A stretch of 64,000 nt of DNA, from NCBI RefSeq assembly GCF_001611795.1, contig NZ_CP015098.1:2108001-2172000 (forward strand). Reading direction: 5' to 3'. The notes beneath the pieces are model-generated. The model did no database searches. It saw only the letters and a program-made list of their open reading frames with translations, and was not told the DNA's origin. Made by a program: the position numbers and the translations under genes. Below are positions 42,566-51,222 of the stretch, piece by piece (position 1 is the first letter of the stretch; every line of letters starts with the position of its first letter). Origin of the DNA: Streptomyces qaidamensis (GTDB taxonomy: Bacteria > Actinomycetota > Actinomycetes > Streptomycetales > Streptomycetaceae).

Positions 42566-43666
42566 GTGACGCATCCGTTTCTGGACCTGGCCCCGCTCGG
42601 CGCGGACCGCTTCGCCGCGATCGAGGACCGTGTGGCGCGGCTGCTGAGCACCGAGCAGGACGTCGTGATCATGCAGGGCGAGGCGTTGCTGCCGCTGGAG
42701 GGCGCGATCCGCGCCGCGGCCGGTCCCGGCACGACGGCGCTGAACGTCATCACGGGGCCCTACGGGCAGACCTTCGGCGACTGGCTGCGGGACTGCGGCG
42801 CCACGGTGATCGACCTGGCGGTGCCCTTCCACACGGCGGTGACGGCCGAGGAGATCAGGCAGGCCTTCGCCGAGCACCCGCAGATCGACTTCGTGTCGCT
42901 GGTGCACGCGGAGGCGGCGACCGGCAACACCAACCCGGTCGCGGAGATCGGCGAGATCGTGAGGGCCCACGGGGCGCTGTTCTACCTGGACGCCGTGGCG
43001 TCGATCGGGGCCGAGCCGGTGCTGCCGGACGCGTGGGGCGTGGATCTGTGCGTGATCGGCGCGCAGAAGGCGATGGGCGGTCCGGCCGGGGTGTCGGCGG
43101 TGTCCGTGAGCGAGCGGGCCTGGGCGCGGATGGCCGCCAACCCGAAGGCTCCGCGCCGGTCGTACCTGTCGCTCCTCGACTGGAAGGAGCGGTGGATCGA
43201 CGGCGGCCGCAGGGCGCTGCTGCACGCGCCCGCGCAACTGGAGATGCTGGCGCTGGAGGCGTGCGTGGAGCGGATCGAGGCAGCGGGAGCGGAGGCCGTG
43301 ATGGCCCGGCACGCGTCCGCCGCGGCGGCGACCCGGGCCGGTGCGGTCGCGCTCGGTGGCGGTCTGGAGCCGTATGTGTACGAGGCCCGGGACGCGGCGC
43401 CCGTCGCCACGACGCTGCGGGCGCCCTCCGGGCTGGTGGCGTCGGAGCTGGTCCGGCGGGCGCTGGAGGCGGATCCGGCCGTGCCGTTGGCCGCGGGCGG
43501 GGGTGCGCTGGCCAAGGAGATGATCCGGGTCAACCACTACGGCGCGGACGCGACGCCGGGCGCGGTGCGGGCGAGTCTGGCGGCGCTGGGCGTGGCGCTC
43601 TCCGAGCAGGGGCTGTCGGTGGATGTGGAGGCGGCGCTGCGGGCCGTCGAGGGGGCGTGGAGGTAG
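42566..43666 (+). CDS. Class V aminotransferase (alanine-glyoxylate/serine-pyruvate type)
   Basis: A 366-residue fold-type I PLP enzyme. Typical parts: VVIMQGEALLPLEGAIRAAAGPG (cofactor phosphate region), NVITGPYGQTFGDW, VHAEAATGNTNPVAEIGEIVRAHGALFYLDAVASIGAEP and the PLP lysine in CVIGAQKAMGGPAGVSAV. Members move the amino group between small amino acids and glyoxylate or pyruvate. GTG 42566 sits 7 nt after AAGAGAG and is preferred over an in-frame GTG at 42545. A repeat remnant follows directly after the stop. Confidence 0.85.
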   Translation: MTHPFLDLAPLGADRFAAIEDRVARLLSTEQDVVIMQGEALLPLEGAIRAAAGPGTTALNVITGPYGQTFGDWLRDCGATVIDLAVPFHTAVTAEEIRQAFAEHPQIDFVSLVHAEAATGNTNPVAEIGEIVRAHGALFYLDAVASIGAEPVLPDAWGVDLCVIGAQKAMGGPAGVSAVSVSERAWARMAANPKAPRRSYLSLLDWKERWIDGGRRALLHAPAQLEMLALEACVERIEAAGAEAVMARHASAAAATRAGAVALGGGLEPYVYEARDAAPVATTLRAPSGLVASELVRRALEADPAVPLAAGGGALAKEMIRVNHYGADATPGAVRASLAALGVALSEQGLSVDVEAALRAVEGAWR

Positions 43667-43683
43667 TCGTCTGGCCGGGGTTC

Positions 43684-43725
43684 GTTCCTCGCCCCCGCCG
43701 GCGCCGGGCCGGACGGGCTGAAAGA
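43684..43725 (+). repeat. Short remnant of the dispersed repeat found in cobB
   Basis: The start (GTTCCTCGCCCCCGCCG) and end (GGACGGGCTGAAAGA) match the two ends of the repeat class carried at 31734-31866, with the middle deleted. It sits 17 nt after the aminotransferase stop. Confidence 0.55.
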
Positions 43726-43783
43726 CACCGGTCGGCGCCGACGGCCGGCGAGCGATGTCAGTGACGCATGCCATGCTCCCGGC

Positions 43784-44320
43784 ATGACCGACACACGCGC
43801 CGAAGCATCCCCGACCCTTCCCGACGGCCGCCCCGTCCCGCATCTGACCGGTGACGAGCGCGCCATGCTGGAGAGCTGGCTGGACTTCCACCGGGCCACG
43901 CTGGAGCTGAAGTGCGCCGGTCTGGACGACGCGCAGGTGCGGGTCGCTGCGGCCGAGCCGTCGTCGCTGACCCTGCTCGGGCTGGTGCAGCACCTCGCCG
44001 AGGTCGAGCGGAACTGGTTCCAGCGGGTGGCCGGCGGGGTGGCCGTGGCGCCCGTGTTCGAGGACGCGACTGGCTACTCGCTCGATCCGGCGCGCGGGCT
44101 CGACGCGGCGCTCGGAATCTGGCGGCGGGAGATCGCGCGGGGGCGGGAGCTGTGCGCCGGGCTGCCGCTGGACCACATCGGGCGGGTCGCCGAGGGGCCG
44201 GTGCCCGGGATGGAGGTCAGTCTGCGCTGGGTGCTCATCCACATGATCGAGGAGTACGCGCGGCACAACGGTCACGCCGATCTCCTGCGGGAACGTATCG
44301 ACGGAGTGACCGGGGCCTGA
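43784..44320 (+). CDS. DinB/DUF664 family four-helix-bundle protein
   Basis: A 178-residue protein of the DinB superfamily, a four-helix bundle that in many members carries a metal-binding His triad. The His residues lie in [15 protein letters not shown] and near the C-terminus in [18 protein letters not shown], the usual pattern. Actinobacterial relatives include mycothiol-dependent enzymes (maleylpyruvate isomerase-like, mycothiol S-transferases), so a thiol-transfer role is possible, but no substrate can be named. The ATG is at 43784. It is the last gene before the ectoine leader region. Confidence 0.82.
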   Translation: MTDTRAEASPTLPDGRPVPHLTGDERAMLESWLDFHRATLELKCAGLDDAQVRVAAAEPSSLTLLGLVQHLAEVERNWFQRVAGGVAVAPVFEDATGYSLDPARGLDAALGIWRREIARGRELCAGLPLDHIGRVAEGPVPGMEVSLRWVLIHMIEEYARHNGHADLLRERIDGVTGA

Positions 44321-44660
44321 ATTCCCCGTGCTTTCCGTGATATCTCACATGTAAGCTGGCACACAATTAATGAATTCTTTCATGAACGGCTTCCCGTATT
44401 CTTCTGCCCGCTTTTCCCGTTCCTAAACGCGCAGATTTTGAGGACGCTCGGAGGGGAAATTCCGACACCCCCCGCAAGGTCCACGCAGCTGTGACGCGTT
44501 ACACACTGTGACCACTTTGCCCGGGAATTACCGGACAATACCGGGCATCCTGCTGCCTTGATACGTGAACCCTCGCGCTCGCGCGATAACACAGACGGGG
44601 CCCATATGTAACCCTCATCGGCGATGCAATTTTGAATTTCGCTGGGTAAGTTCAATTCGC
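44321..44660 (+). promoter_or_regulatory. AT-rich regulatory region ahead of ectABCD
   Basis: A 340-bp gap that is markedly AT-richer than the rest of the window. It holds several dyads: TGTGACGCGTTACA (44490-44503), a pair of TACCGG elements in a CCGGG-bounded dyad at about 44519-44548, a TTCATGAA palindrome near 44379, and TTGAA/TTCAA arms flanking the region just before the ectA start. Possible promoter elements include TTGATA near 44556 with GATAAC at 44583 (spacing too long to be sure). No ORF is convincing. Confidence 0.55.
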
Positions 44661-45167
44661 ATGACTGCCGTACAAGCAGATCCGCAAATCGACCGCCCCA
44701 CGGTGGCTGACGGAGCCGCACTCTGGCGGATGGCGAAGGACTCGAAGGTTCTCGACCTGAACTCGTCCTACAGCTATCTGCTGTGGTGTCGGGACTTCGC
44801 CGCCACCTCGGCCGTCGCCCGCGACGCGCAGGGCGAGCCGATGGGTTTCATCACCGGGTACGTGCGGCCGGACAGCCCGCACACCCTGCTGGTCTGGCAG
44901 GTGGCGGTGGACGAGGCCCACCGCGGGCGCGGACTGGCCGCCGCGCTGCTCGACGGCCTGGTCGCACGGACCACGACCGAGCTGGAGGTGACGACGGTGG
45001 AGACCACCATCACCCCGGGCAACACCGCCTCGGAGCGCCTGTTCACGTCGTTCGCCGAGCGTCACGGCGCCCGGCTGGAGCGCGAGGTGCTGTTCGACAC
45101 GGGCCTGTTCCCCGACGGGCCGCACGACGCAGAGGTGCTGTACCGCATCGGCCCGCTGCCCCACTGA
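44661..45167 (+). CDS. ectA: L-2,4-diaminobutyrate N(gamma)-acetyltransferase EctA
   Basis: A 168-residue GNAT acetyltransferase, the second enzyme of ectoine synthesis: it acetylates diaminobutyrate made by EctB. Family features: TVADGAALWRMAKDSKVLDLNSSYSYLLWCRDFA, the acetyl-CoA loop VAVDEAHRGRGLAAALL, and TTVETTITPGNTASERLFTSFA. ATG 44661 (MTAVQADPQI) is the start; the open frame runs upstream through the regulatory region. It heads an ectABCD operon, spacing 59 nt to ectB. Confidence 0.95.
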   Translation: MTAVQADPQIDRPTVADGAALWRMAKDSKVLDLNSSYSYLLWCRDFAATSAVARDAQGEPMGFITGYVRPDSPHTLLVWQVAVDEAHRGRGLAAALLDGLVARTTTELEVTTVETTITPGNTASERLFTSFAERHGARLEREVLFDTGLFPDGPHDAEVLYRIGPLPH

Positions 45168-45226
45168 GACTTCCCGCCCCACCCCACTCCCGCAGACTTC
45201 CCCCACGTACCGAGGAGCGATTCGTC

Positions 45227-46498
45227 GTGACCATCACCCAGCCCGACCTGAGCGTCTTCGAGACCGTCGAGTCCGAGGTGCGCAGTTACTGCCGCGGCTG
45301 GCCCACCGTCTTCGACCGTGCGGTGGGCAGCCGCATGTACGACGAGGACGGCCATGAGTACCTCGACTTCTTCGCCGGAGCCGGGTCACTGAACTACGGG
45401 CACAACAACCCGGTCCTGAAACGCGCGCTGATCGACTACCTGGAGCGCGACGGCGTCACGCACGGGCTCGACATGTCGACCACCGCCAAGCGCACGTTCC
45501 TTGAGGCCTTCCAGAACCTGCTGCTGCGCCCGCGCGACCTGCCGTACAAGGTCATGTTCCCCGGCCCGACCGGCACCAACGCCGTCGAGGCCGCCCTGAA
45601 GCTGGCGCGGAAGGTGAAGGGGCGCGAGTCGATCGTGTCCTTCACCAACGCCTTCCACGGCATGTCGCTGGGCTCGCTGGCCGTGACCGGCAACGCCTTC
45701 AAGCGCGCCGGCGCCGGTATCCCGCTGGTCCACGGCACCCCGATGCCGTTCGACAACTACTTCGACGGCACGGTCGAGGACTTCCTGTGGTTCGAGCGGC
45801 TCCTGGAGGACCAGGGCTCGGGCCTCAACAAGCCCGCCGCCGTGATCGTCGAGACCGTGCAGGGCGAGGGCGGCATCAACGTGGCCCGGGCCGAGTGGCT
45901 GCGCGCCCTGTCCGAGCTGTGCGAGCGGCAGGACATGCTGCTGATCGTCGACGACATCCAGATGGGCTGCGGCCGTACCGGCGCGTTCTTCTCCTTCGAG
46001 GAGGCGGGCATCACGCCGGACATCGTCACCGTCTCCAAGTCGATCAGCGGCTACGGCCTGCCCATGTCGCTGTGCCTGTTCAAGCCGGAGCTCGACGTGT
46101 GGGAGCCCGGCGAGCACAACGGCACCTTCCGCGGCAACAACCCCGCGTTCGTCACGGCCACCGCGGCCCTGGAGACGTACTGGGCCGACGGTTCCGCCAT
46201 GGAGAAGCAGACCCGCAAGCGCGGCGAGCAGGTCGAGCAGGCGCTGATCTCCATCACCGAGGAGAACCTGGCCGACGTGAAGGAGTACCGGGGCCGTGGC
46301 CTGGTGTGGGGCATGGAGTTCCACGACAAGGCCCGCGCCGGCAAGGTCGCCAAGCGCGCCTTCGAGCTCGGACTGCTCATCGAGACGTCCGGCCCGGAGA
46401 GCGAGGTCGTGAAGCTGCTCCCGGCGCTCACCATCACGCCCGAGGAGCTGGACGAGGGCCTGAGCATGCTGGCCCGCGCCGTCCGAGAGACCGCCTGA
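45227..46498 (+). CDS. ectB: Diaminobutyrate-2-oxoglutarate transaminase EctB
   Basis: A 423-residue class III aminotransferase, the first step of ectoine synthesis: aspartate semialdehyde plus glutamate to diaminobutyrate plus 2-oxoglutarate. Typical parts: [78 protein letters not shown] and the PLP lysine K271 in [18 protein letters not shown] 45227 follows GAGGAG by 9 nt. The length is normal. Confidence 0.96.
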   Translation: MTITQPDLSVFETVESEVRSYCRGWPTVFDRAVGSRMYDEDGHEYLDFFAGAGSLNYGHNNPVLKRALIDYLERDGVTHGLDMSTTAKRTFLEAFQNLLLRPRDLPYKVMFPGPTGTNAVEAALKLARKVKGRESIVSFTNAFHGMSLGSLAVTGNAFKRAGAGIPLVHGTPMPFDNYFDGTVEDFLWFERLLEDQGSGLNKPAAVIVETVQGEGGINVARAEWLRALSELCERQDMLLIVDDIQMGCGRTGAFFSFEEAGITPDIVTVSKSISGYGLPMSLCLFKPELDVWEPGEHNGTFRGNNPAFVTATAALETYWADGSAMEKQTRKRGEQVEQALISITEENLADVKEYRGRGLVWGMEFHDKARAGKVAKRAFELGLLIETSGPESEVVKLLPALTITPEELDEGLSMLARAVRETA

Positions 46499-46542
46499 CA
46501 CAGCACCGAGAGCACCACCCATCTAGGAGGCATCGCAGCACC

Positions 46543-46941
46543 GTGATTGTCCGTTCGTTCAAGGAGATCGAAGGTACCGACCGGCACGTGAAGGCGGCGT
46601 CCGGCACGTGGGAGAGCAAACGCATCGTCCTCGCCAAGGAGAAGGTCGGCTTCTCCCTGCACGAGACGATCCTGTACGCGGGTACGGAGACGTCGATGTG
46701 GTACGCGAACCACATCGAGGCCGTCGTCTGCGTGGAGGGCGAGGCCGAGCTGACCGACCACGAGACCGGGCAGAAGCACACCATCACGCCCGGCACGATG
46801 TACCTCCTGGACGGGCACGAGAGGCACACGCTGCGGGTCAAGCAGGACTTCCGCTGCCTCTGCGTGTTCAACCCGCCCGTGACCGGACGGGAGGACCACG
46901 ACGAGAACGGCGTCTACCCGCTGCTCACCGAGGAGGTGTGA
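46543..46941 (+). CDS. ectC: L-ectoine synthase EctC
   Basis: A 132-residue cupin enzyme that cyclises N-gamma-acetyl-diaminobutyrate to ectoine. The cupin core is visible in [36 protein letters not shown] and [49 protein letters not shown]. Metal-ligand candidates are the Glu, Tyr and His of [17 protein letters not shown] precedes the GTG start by 12 nt, a bit long. It ends 7 nt before ectD. Confidence 0.96.
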   Translation: MIVRSFKEIEGTDRHVKAASGTWESKRIVLAKEKVGFSLHETILYAGTETSMWYANHIEAVVCVEGEAELTDHETGQKHTITPGTMYLLDGHERHTLRVKQDFRCLCVFNPPVTGREDHDENGVYPLLTEEV

Positions 46942-46948
46942 CGTTTCC

Positions 46949-47857
46949 ATGACCGCCACTACCGACACCACCACCGGTATCCCCGACCTCTACCCCAGTC
47001 GCGGTGCCGCCGAGGCGCTGACCCCGCGCCAGGACCCGGTTGTCTGGGGCGCACCCGACGCCCCGGGCCCGGTCACCCCGGCCGACCTGCTGTCCTTCGA
47101 GCGCGACGGCTTCCTGGCCATCGACGAGCTCATCAGCGAGGACGAGGTCGCGGTCTACCGCAACGAGCTGAACCGGCTGGTGAACGACCCGGACATGCGG
47201 GCCGACGAGCGGTCGATCGTCGAGCCGAAGTCCAAGGAGATCCGCACGGTCTTCGAGGTGCACAAGATCAGCGAGGTGTTCGCCCGGCTGGTCCGCGACG
47301 AGCGGGTCGTCGGACGGGCGCGGCAGATCCTCGGCTCGGACGTGTACGTCCACCAGTCGCGGATCAACGTCAAGCCGGGGTTCGGCGCCAGTGGCTTCTA
47401 CTGGCACTCGGACTTCGAGACGTGGCACGCCGAGGACGGTCTGCCGCGGATGCGCACGGTGTCGGTCTCGATCGCGCTGACCGAGAACTACGACACCAAC
47501 GGCGGTCTCATGATCATGCCGGGGTCGCACAAGACGTTCCTCGGGTGCGCGGGGGAAACTCCGAAGGACAACTACAAGAAGTCGCTGCAGATGCAGGACG
47601 CGGGCACGCCGTCCGACGAGGCGCTGACCCAGCTGGCCACGCAGCACGGCATCAAGTTGTTCACGGGCAAGGCCGGTTCGGCGACGTGGTTCGACTGCAA
47701 CGCCATGCACGGTTCCGGCGACAACATCACGCCGTTCCCGCGCAGCAACGTGTTCATCGTGTTCAACAGCGTGGAGAACACGGCGGTGGAACCGTTCGCG
47801 GCACCGGTGCGGCGGCCGGAGTTCATCGGCGCGCGGGACTTCACGCCGGTGCGGTGA
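46949..47857 (+). CDS. ectD: Ectoine hydroxylase EctD
   Basis: A 302-residue Fe(II)/2-oxoglutarate dioxygenase that converts ectoine to 5-hydroxyectoine. The iron triad is visible: H153 and D155 (YWHSDFETWH) and H254 (CNAMHGSGDN). Other family segments: DLLSFERDGFLAIDELI, VYVHQSRINVKPGFGASGF, TVSVSIALTENYDTNGGLMIMPGSHKTFL. The end reads FIGARDFTPVR. These last codons and the following 3' region are repeated twice more downstream in an 84/83-bp tandem array. GAGGTGTGAC overlaps the ectC stop and serves as leader. Confidence 0.95.
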   Translation: MTATTDTTTGIPDLYPSRGAAEALTPRQDPVVWGAPDAPGPVTPADLLSFERDGFLAIDELISEDEVAVYRNELNRLVNDPDMRADERSIVEPKSKEIRTVFEVHKISEVFARLVRDERVVGRARQILGSDVYVHQSRINVKPGFGASGFYWHSDFETWHAEDGLPRMRTVSVSIALTENYDTNGGLMIMPGSHKTFLGCAGETPKDNYKKSLQMQDAGTPSDEALTQLATQHGIKLFTGKAGSATWFDCNAMHGSGDNITPFPRSNVFIVFNSVENTAVEPFAAPVRRPEFIGARDFTPVR

Positions 47858-48029
47858 CCGCCCCTCACCCGGCCGGGGGTCCGGGGGTCGCCCCCGGAGA
47901 AACACAGCATCGGCGCGCGGGACTTCACGCCCGTGCGGTGACCGCCCTCACCCGGCCGGGGGTCCGGGGGTCGCCCCCGGAGAAACACAGCATCGGCGCG
48001 CGGGACTTCACGCCCGTGCGGTGACCGCC
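47824..48029 (+). repeat. 84/83-bp tandem repeat including the 3' end of ectD
   Basis: Units begin CATCGGCGCGCGGGACTTC at 47824, 47908 and 47991 (periods 84 and 83 bp; the third copy is partial, about 39 bp). Each copy repeats the last eleven codons and stop of ectD; the first two then carry GTCCGGGGGTCGCCCCCGGA, which folds into a 7-bp stem. The second copy is in the ectD reading frame, the third is shifted by a 1-bp deletion. Confidence 0.95.
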
Positions 48030-48109
48030 GGTCAGCGGTGAGACGACCGTGTGACAGAGCTGCCGGGTGTGGCCTCCTCGTGTGGGACGGGAGGCCCCAC
48101 CCGGTTCTG

Positions 48110-49162
48110 TCATGCCGCCAGGACCTCCAGCAGCCGGTCCACGTCCGCGGGCGTGTTGTAGAGGTGGAACGCGGCCCGCAGGTTCCCGGCCCGGTTCGAG
48201 ACCTCGATGCCCGCCCGGCTCAGTTCGCCCTGCCGGTGGCCGAGCCCCGGCACCGACACGATCGCCGACCCCGGTGCGGGCACGGGCTCCTGGCCCAGCC
48301 CGGCGAGCCCGGCGCGGAAGCGGTCCGCGAGGCCGACGTCATGGGCGTGCACGGTGTCGACGCCGATCTCCTCCAGCAGTTCCAGTGAGGCGCGCAGCCC
48401 CGCGTAGGTGAAGAGGGCCGGGCTGACGTCGAACCGCCGCGCCGAGTGGGCGAGTTCCGCCACGGGGCCGTAGCAGCTGTCCCAGGGGACCTCGCCGGCG
48501 ACCCAGCCGGCGAGCAGCGGTGTGAGCCCTCCGAAGTCCTGCGGGGCGACGAAGAACGAGGCCCCGTGCGGGCCCATGAGCCACTTGAAGCCGACGGCGG
48601 CGAGGAAGTCGTCCGCGTCGGCCTCCATCGGCAGCCAGCCGGCCGACTGGGAGGCGTCGACGTAGGTGCGGGCGCCGTGCGCCCGGGCCGCCTCGCGCAC
48701 CGCGGGCAGGTCGGCGATGCGGCCGTCGGCGGACTGCGCGGCGCTGACCGCGACGAGCGCGGTGCCGGGGCGGACGGACTCGGCGAGCCGCTCCAGGGGG
48801 ACGGCCCGCACCTTGAGGTCGCCGCGCACATGGAACGGGTTCACCAGGGACGCGAAGTCGCTCTCCGCCGTGAGGACTTCGGCACCGGCGGGGAGCGAGG
48901 CGGCGATCAGCGCACCGTACTCGGCGACCGAGGCCCCGGTCGCGACGCGCTCGGCCGGGACGCCGGCCAGCCGGGCGAAGGACGCGCGGGCGGCCTCCAC
49001 GTCCTCGTAGAGGGGACCCAGGGGCGTGCCCTCGGCGCGCATTCGCACCGCCTGCTGCACGGCGCTGACGGTACGGGCGGGCAGCAGGCCGTTGCTCGCG
49101 GTGTTGAGGTAGGTGTGCTTCGGGGTGAACTCGGCACGGACGAGGTTCTCGAAGGTCTCCAT
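48110..49162 (-). CDS. Class V aminotransferase/cysteine desulfurase-like PLP enzyme
   Basis: A 350-residue PLP enzyme of the class V family. Segments: YLNTASNGLLPARTVSAV at the N-terminus, VATGASVAEYGALIAASLPAGAEVL, ARTYVDASQSAGWLPMEAD and the PLP lysine in AVGFKWLMGPHGASFF. The region in which cysteine desulfurases carry the active Cys is not evident, so the activity could be a lyase, an epimerase-type or a transaminase reaction. ATG 49162 (METFENLVRA) is preferred; the open frame starts 12 residues earlier without a leader. It follows the ectoine cluster in convergent orientation, which need not mean a linked function. Confidence 0.8.
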   Translation of the reverse strand: METFENLVRAEFTPKHTYLNTASNGLLPARTVSAVQQAVRMRAEGTPLGPLYEDVEAARASFARLAGVPAERVATGASVAEYGALIAASLPAGAEVLTAESDFASLVNPFHVRGDLKVRAVPLERLAESVRPGTALVAVSAAQSADGRIADLPAVREAARAHGARTYVDASQSAGWLPMEADADDFLAAVGFKWLMGPHGASFFVAPQDFGGLTPLLAGWVAGEVPWDSCYGPVAELAHSARRFDVSPALFTYAGLRASLELLEEIGVDTVHAHDVGLADRFRAGLAGLGQEPVPAPGSAIVSVPGLGHRQGELSRAGIEVSNRAGNLRAAFHLYNTPADVDRLLEVLAA

Positions 49163-49258
49163 GGGACCACTCTGCGTCCCCCGGATCTCCCCGTCCATTG
49201 CCGATTTCTGCGTGATGCCGCTAAGGAGCGCTTATGGATGCGCTCCGAGCTGGGGGTT

Positions 49259-49975
49259 TCAGTGCTGGGGCACGGCGCAGCCGTCCGGGCCGCAGGCGTC
49301 CGCGCTCTCGCCGCTGTCGACGATCTTCAGGGGCGGGGCCTCGCCGTACGCCTGGGTGAGGGCCCGGGTGAAGACCTCGGTGGGCTGGGCGCCGGAGACG
49401 CCGTACTTGCGGTCGAGCACGAAGAACGGCACACCGTTCGCGCCGAGCTGTGCGGCCTCGCGCTCGTCGGCCCGGACCTCGTCGGCGTACGCGTCCGGGT
49501 CGGCGAGCACCGCGCGTACGGCCTCGCTGTCGAGACCGGCGGCCGAGGCGAGCTCCACCAGCCGCTCGTCGTCGTTGAAGACGGACCGCTCCTCGGCGAA
49601 GTTGGCCCGGTAGAGCAGGTCGAGCAGCTGCTCCTGGCGGCCCTGCTCCTCGGCGAAGTGCAGCAGGCGGTGCATGTCGAAAGTGCTGCCGTGGTCGCGG
49701 CCCCGGGTGCGGTAGTCGAGGCCTTCCGCCGCAGCCTGGGCGCCGAGGTTGTCCTCCCCGGCCTCGGCCTGCGCGGCGCTCATCCCGTACTTCTTGGTGA
49801 GCATCGTGATCACGGGCTGGATGTCGTCCTTGGCGCGGCCGGGGTCCAGTTCGAAGGAGCGGTGCACCACCTCGACGTCCTCGCGGTACGGGAAGTCCCG
49901 CAGCGCCTTCTCGAAGCGGGCCTTGCCCACGTAGCACCAGGGGCAGGCGATGTCGCTCCAGATCTCGACGCGCAT
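49259..49975 (-). CDS. DsbA-family FrnE-like oxidoreductase
   Basis: A 238-residue cytoplasmic thioredoxin-fold protein of the DsbA/FrnE subfamily. It begins MRVEIWSDIACPWCYVGKARFE, with the C11-P-W-C14 redox motif; the helical insertion and the cis-Pro loop (GVPFFVLDRKYGVSGAQ) follow the FrnE pattern. A short Cys-containing tail ends ADACGPDGCAVPQH, a second Cys pair. FrnE in Deinococcus is an oxidative-stress disulfide isomerase; 2-hydroxychromene isomerase-like roles are known too. GGAGAG precedes the ATG. The frame extends 18 residues further but without a leader. Confidence 0.88.
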   Translation of the reverse strand: MRVEIWSDIACPWCYVGKARFEKALRDFPYREDVEVVHRSFELDPGRAKDDIQPVITMLTKKYGMSAAQAEAGEDNLGAQAAAEGLDYRTRGRDHGSTFDMHRLLHFAEEQGRQEQLLDLLYRANFAEERSVFNDDERLVELASAAGLDSEAVRAVLADPDAYADEVRADEREAAQLGANGVPFFVLDRKYGVSGAQPTEVFTRALTQAYGEAPPLKIVDSGESADACGPDGCAVPQH

Positions 49976-50049
49976 GTCTCGGCTCTCTCCAGGTCGTACG
50001 GGTACGGAGACTCCCTCCGCCAGGTGCATGAACGTTCAAGCAGGCCGCT

Positions 50050-50544
50050 TCATTCCCCGGGCAGGACGAACCGCATGCGCAGGTGGTGATCTCCCGGCCC
50101 GGCCGGTTCCGGGACCCAGCCCTGCCGCCGGTAGAACCCCTGCGCCCGCACGTTGTCCACGTGCACGTCGAGCACGGCCGTACGCCTGCCGTCGGCCTGC
50201 CACTCCTCCACACAGGCCGCGTGCAGCGCGCTGCCGACTCCATGGCGCCAGTGGTCGGGGTCGACGTGGAACTGGAACAGTGCCACCGTGTCCGCCGGGG
50301 TGTCCTCGGGGACGCGGAAGGAGGCCAGGCCGACGATGCGGCCCCCCTCCACGACGCACAGCACCCGGCCGTCCGGCCGGGTGAGGGCGCTGCGCCAGAT
50401 GGCGGACCAGTCGGTGCCGTCCTGTGGCAGCCCGTCGGGGTAGTACGTGGCCCGGGCCCGTGCGTGGACCGCGACGACGTCGGCCACCTCCGCGGGCAGG
50501 GCGGTGCGGATCACACGGTCGGGGGTCAGTCGGTCGTTGATCAT
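50050..50544 (-). CDS. GNAT family N-acetyltransferase
   Basis: A 164-residue acetyltransferase of the GNAT superfamily. Core: IRTALPAEVADVVAVHARARATYY at the N-terminus, LCVVEGGRIVGLASFRVPED, then LFQFHVDPDHWRHGVGSALHAACVEEW (the pyrophosphate-binding loop reads HWRHGVGSAL, a variant of R/QxxGxG/A) and VDNVRAQGFYRRQGW. The acceptor is unknown. It lies 75 bp upstream of the FrnE-like gene on the same strand, so co-transcription is possible. Confidence 0.84.
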   Translation of the reverse strand: MINDRLTPDRVIRTALPAEVADVVAVHARARATYYPDGLPQDGTDWSAIWRSALTRPDGRVLCVVEGGRIVGLASFRVPEDTPADTVALFQFHVDPDHWRHGVGSALHAACVEEWQADGRRTAVLDVHVDNVRAQGFYRRQGWVPEPAGPGDHHLRMRFVLPGE

Positions 50545-50589
50545 GCAAGGGATGACGAGACCGGCCGGGAGGCGGTTCCCGGCCGGTCC

Positions 50590-51198
50590 TCAGCTGCCGT
50601 CGCGCAGATCGTCCGGCCAGGCAGGCCTGAACTCGATGTGGTCGAACGTCACCACGCAGCCCTCCCCCATCGGGGACTGGGTCATGAAGCCGACCAGGGC
50701 CGCTTCCGTCTCCTTCTCCTCGCCGAGGGTGAAGAGGCGGACGAAGGTCCAGCGTTCGCCGTCGCGGGAGGCGTGGAAGGCGAAGGCGCGGCCGGTGCGG
50801 CTCACCCGCAGCCAGACGGAACTGCCCTCCACGGTGAAGGAGTTGGCGTCGTCGGAGTGCCCCCGGGTCACCACCGTGCAGACGGTGGGGACGTCCGGGG
50901 AGTACTCCAGGCAGAGCTTGGCCCAGGCCCGCTCCCCTACATGGACGTAGAGCACCCCGGCGTCGAAGGCCGCGCCGAACCCGACGGTGACCTTGGCGAT
51001 CAGCTGGAAGTCGCCCTCCGGCGCCCCGAGCAGCCGGGGCGCGTCGGAGGCCGGGTCCAGCCCTTCACCGGTGGGCGGCACGAACCGGTCCTGCCGCGCC
51101 CCGGCCCACCCCGTGAGCACGCCGTCCTCGTAGGACCAGTGGCCGTCGGGCCCATATGTGCGCAGGCCGAAGGGAAGTTCAGAAAATTCCAGATCCAT
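50590..51198 (-). CDS. DUF1349 domain protein (concanavalin-like beta-sandwich)
   Basis: A 202-residue protein with the DUF1349 pattern: W-rich beta strands, DFQLIAKVTVGFGAAFDAGVLYVHVGERAWAKLCLEYSPDVPTVCTVVTRGHSDDANSF, VWLRVSRTGRAFAFHASRDGERWTFVRLF and GFMTQSPMGEGCVVTFDHIEF. The domain is a laminin-G/concanavalin-like jelly roll, probably carbohydrate- or protein-binding; relatives are called YesU or regulation of enolase protein 1. There is no signal peptide. ATG 51198 (MDLEFSELP) is preferred over a start 8 residues upstream. A dispersed repeat separates it from the aldehyde dehydrogenase. Confidence 0.82.
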   Translation of the reverse strand: MDLEFSELPFGLRTYGPDGHWSYEDGVLTGWAGARQDRFVPPTGEGLDPASDAPRLLGAPEGDFQLIAKVTVGFGAAFDAGVLYVHVGERAWAKLCLEYSPDVPTVCTVVTRGHSDDANSFTVEGSSVWLRVSRTGRAFAFHASRDGERWTFVRLFTLGEEKETEAALVGFMTQSPMGEGCVVTFDHIEFRPAWPDDLRDGS

Positions 51199-51222
51199 TC
51201 GGCCAAGTGTTTCAGGTCCCAC

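Noticed and set aside
44641..44661. GGGTAA before ectA as a sigma-B type -10 box
   Set aside because: No GTTT-like -35 lies 14-16 bp upstream, and the start would leave only a few bases before the ATG.
47858..48024. Extra coding sequence after ectD in the tandem copies
   Set aside because: EctD is complete at the first stop; the copies only repeat the last codons and stop, and the third is out of frame.
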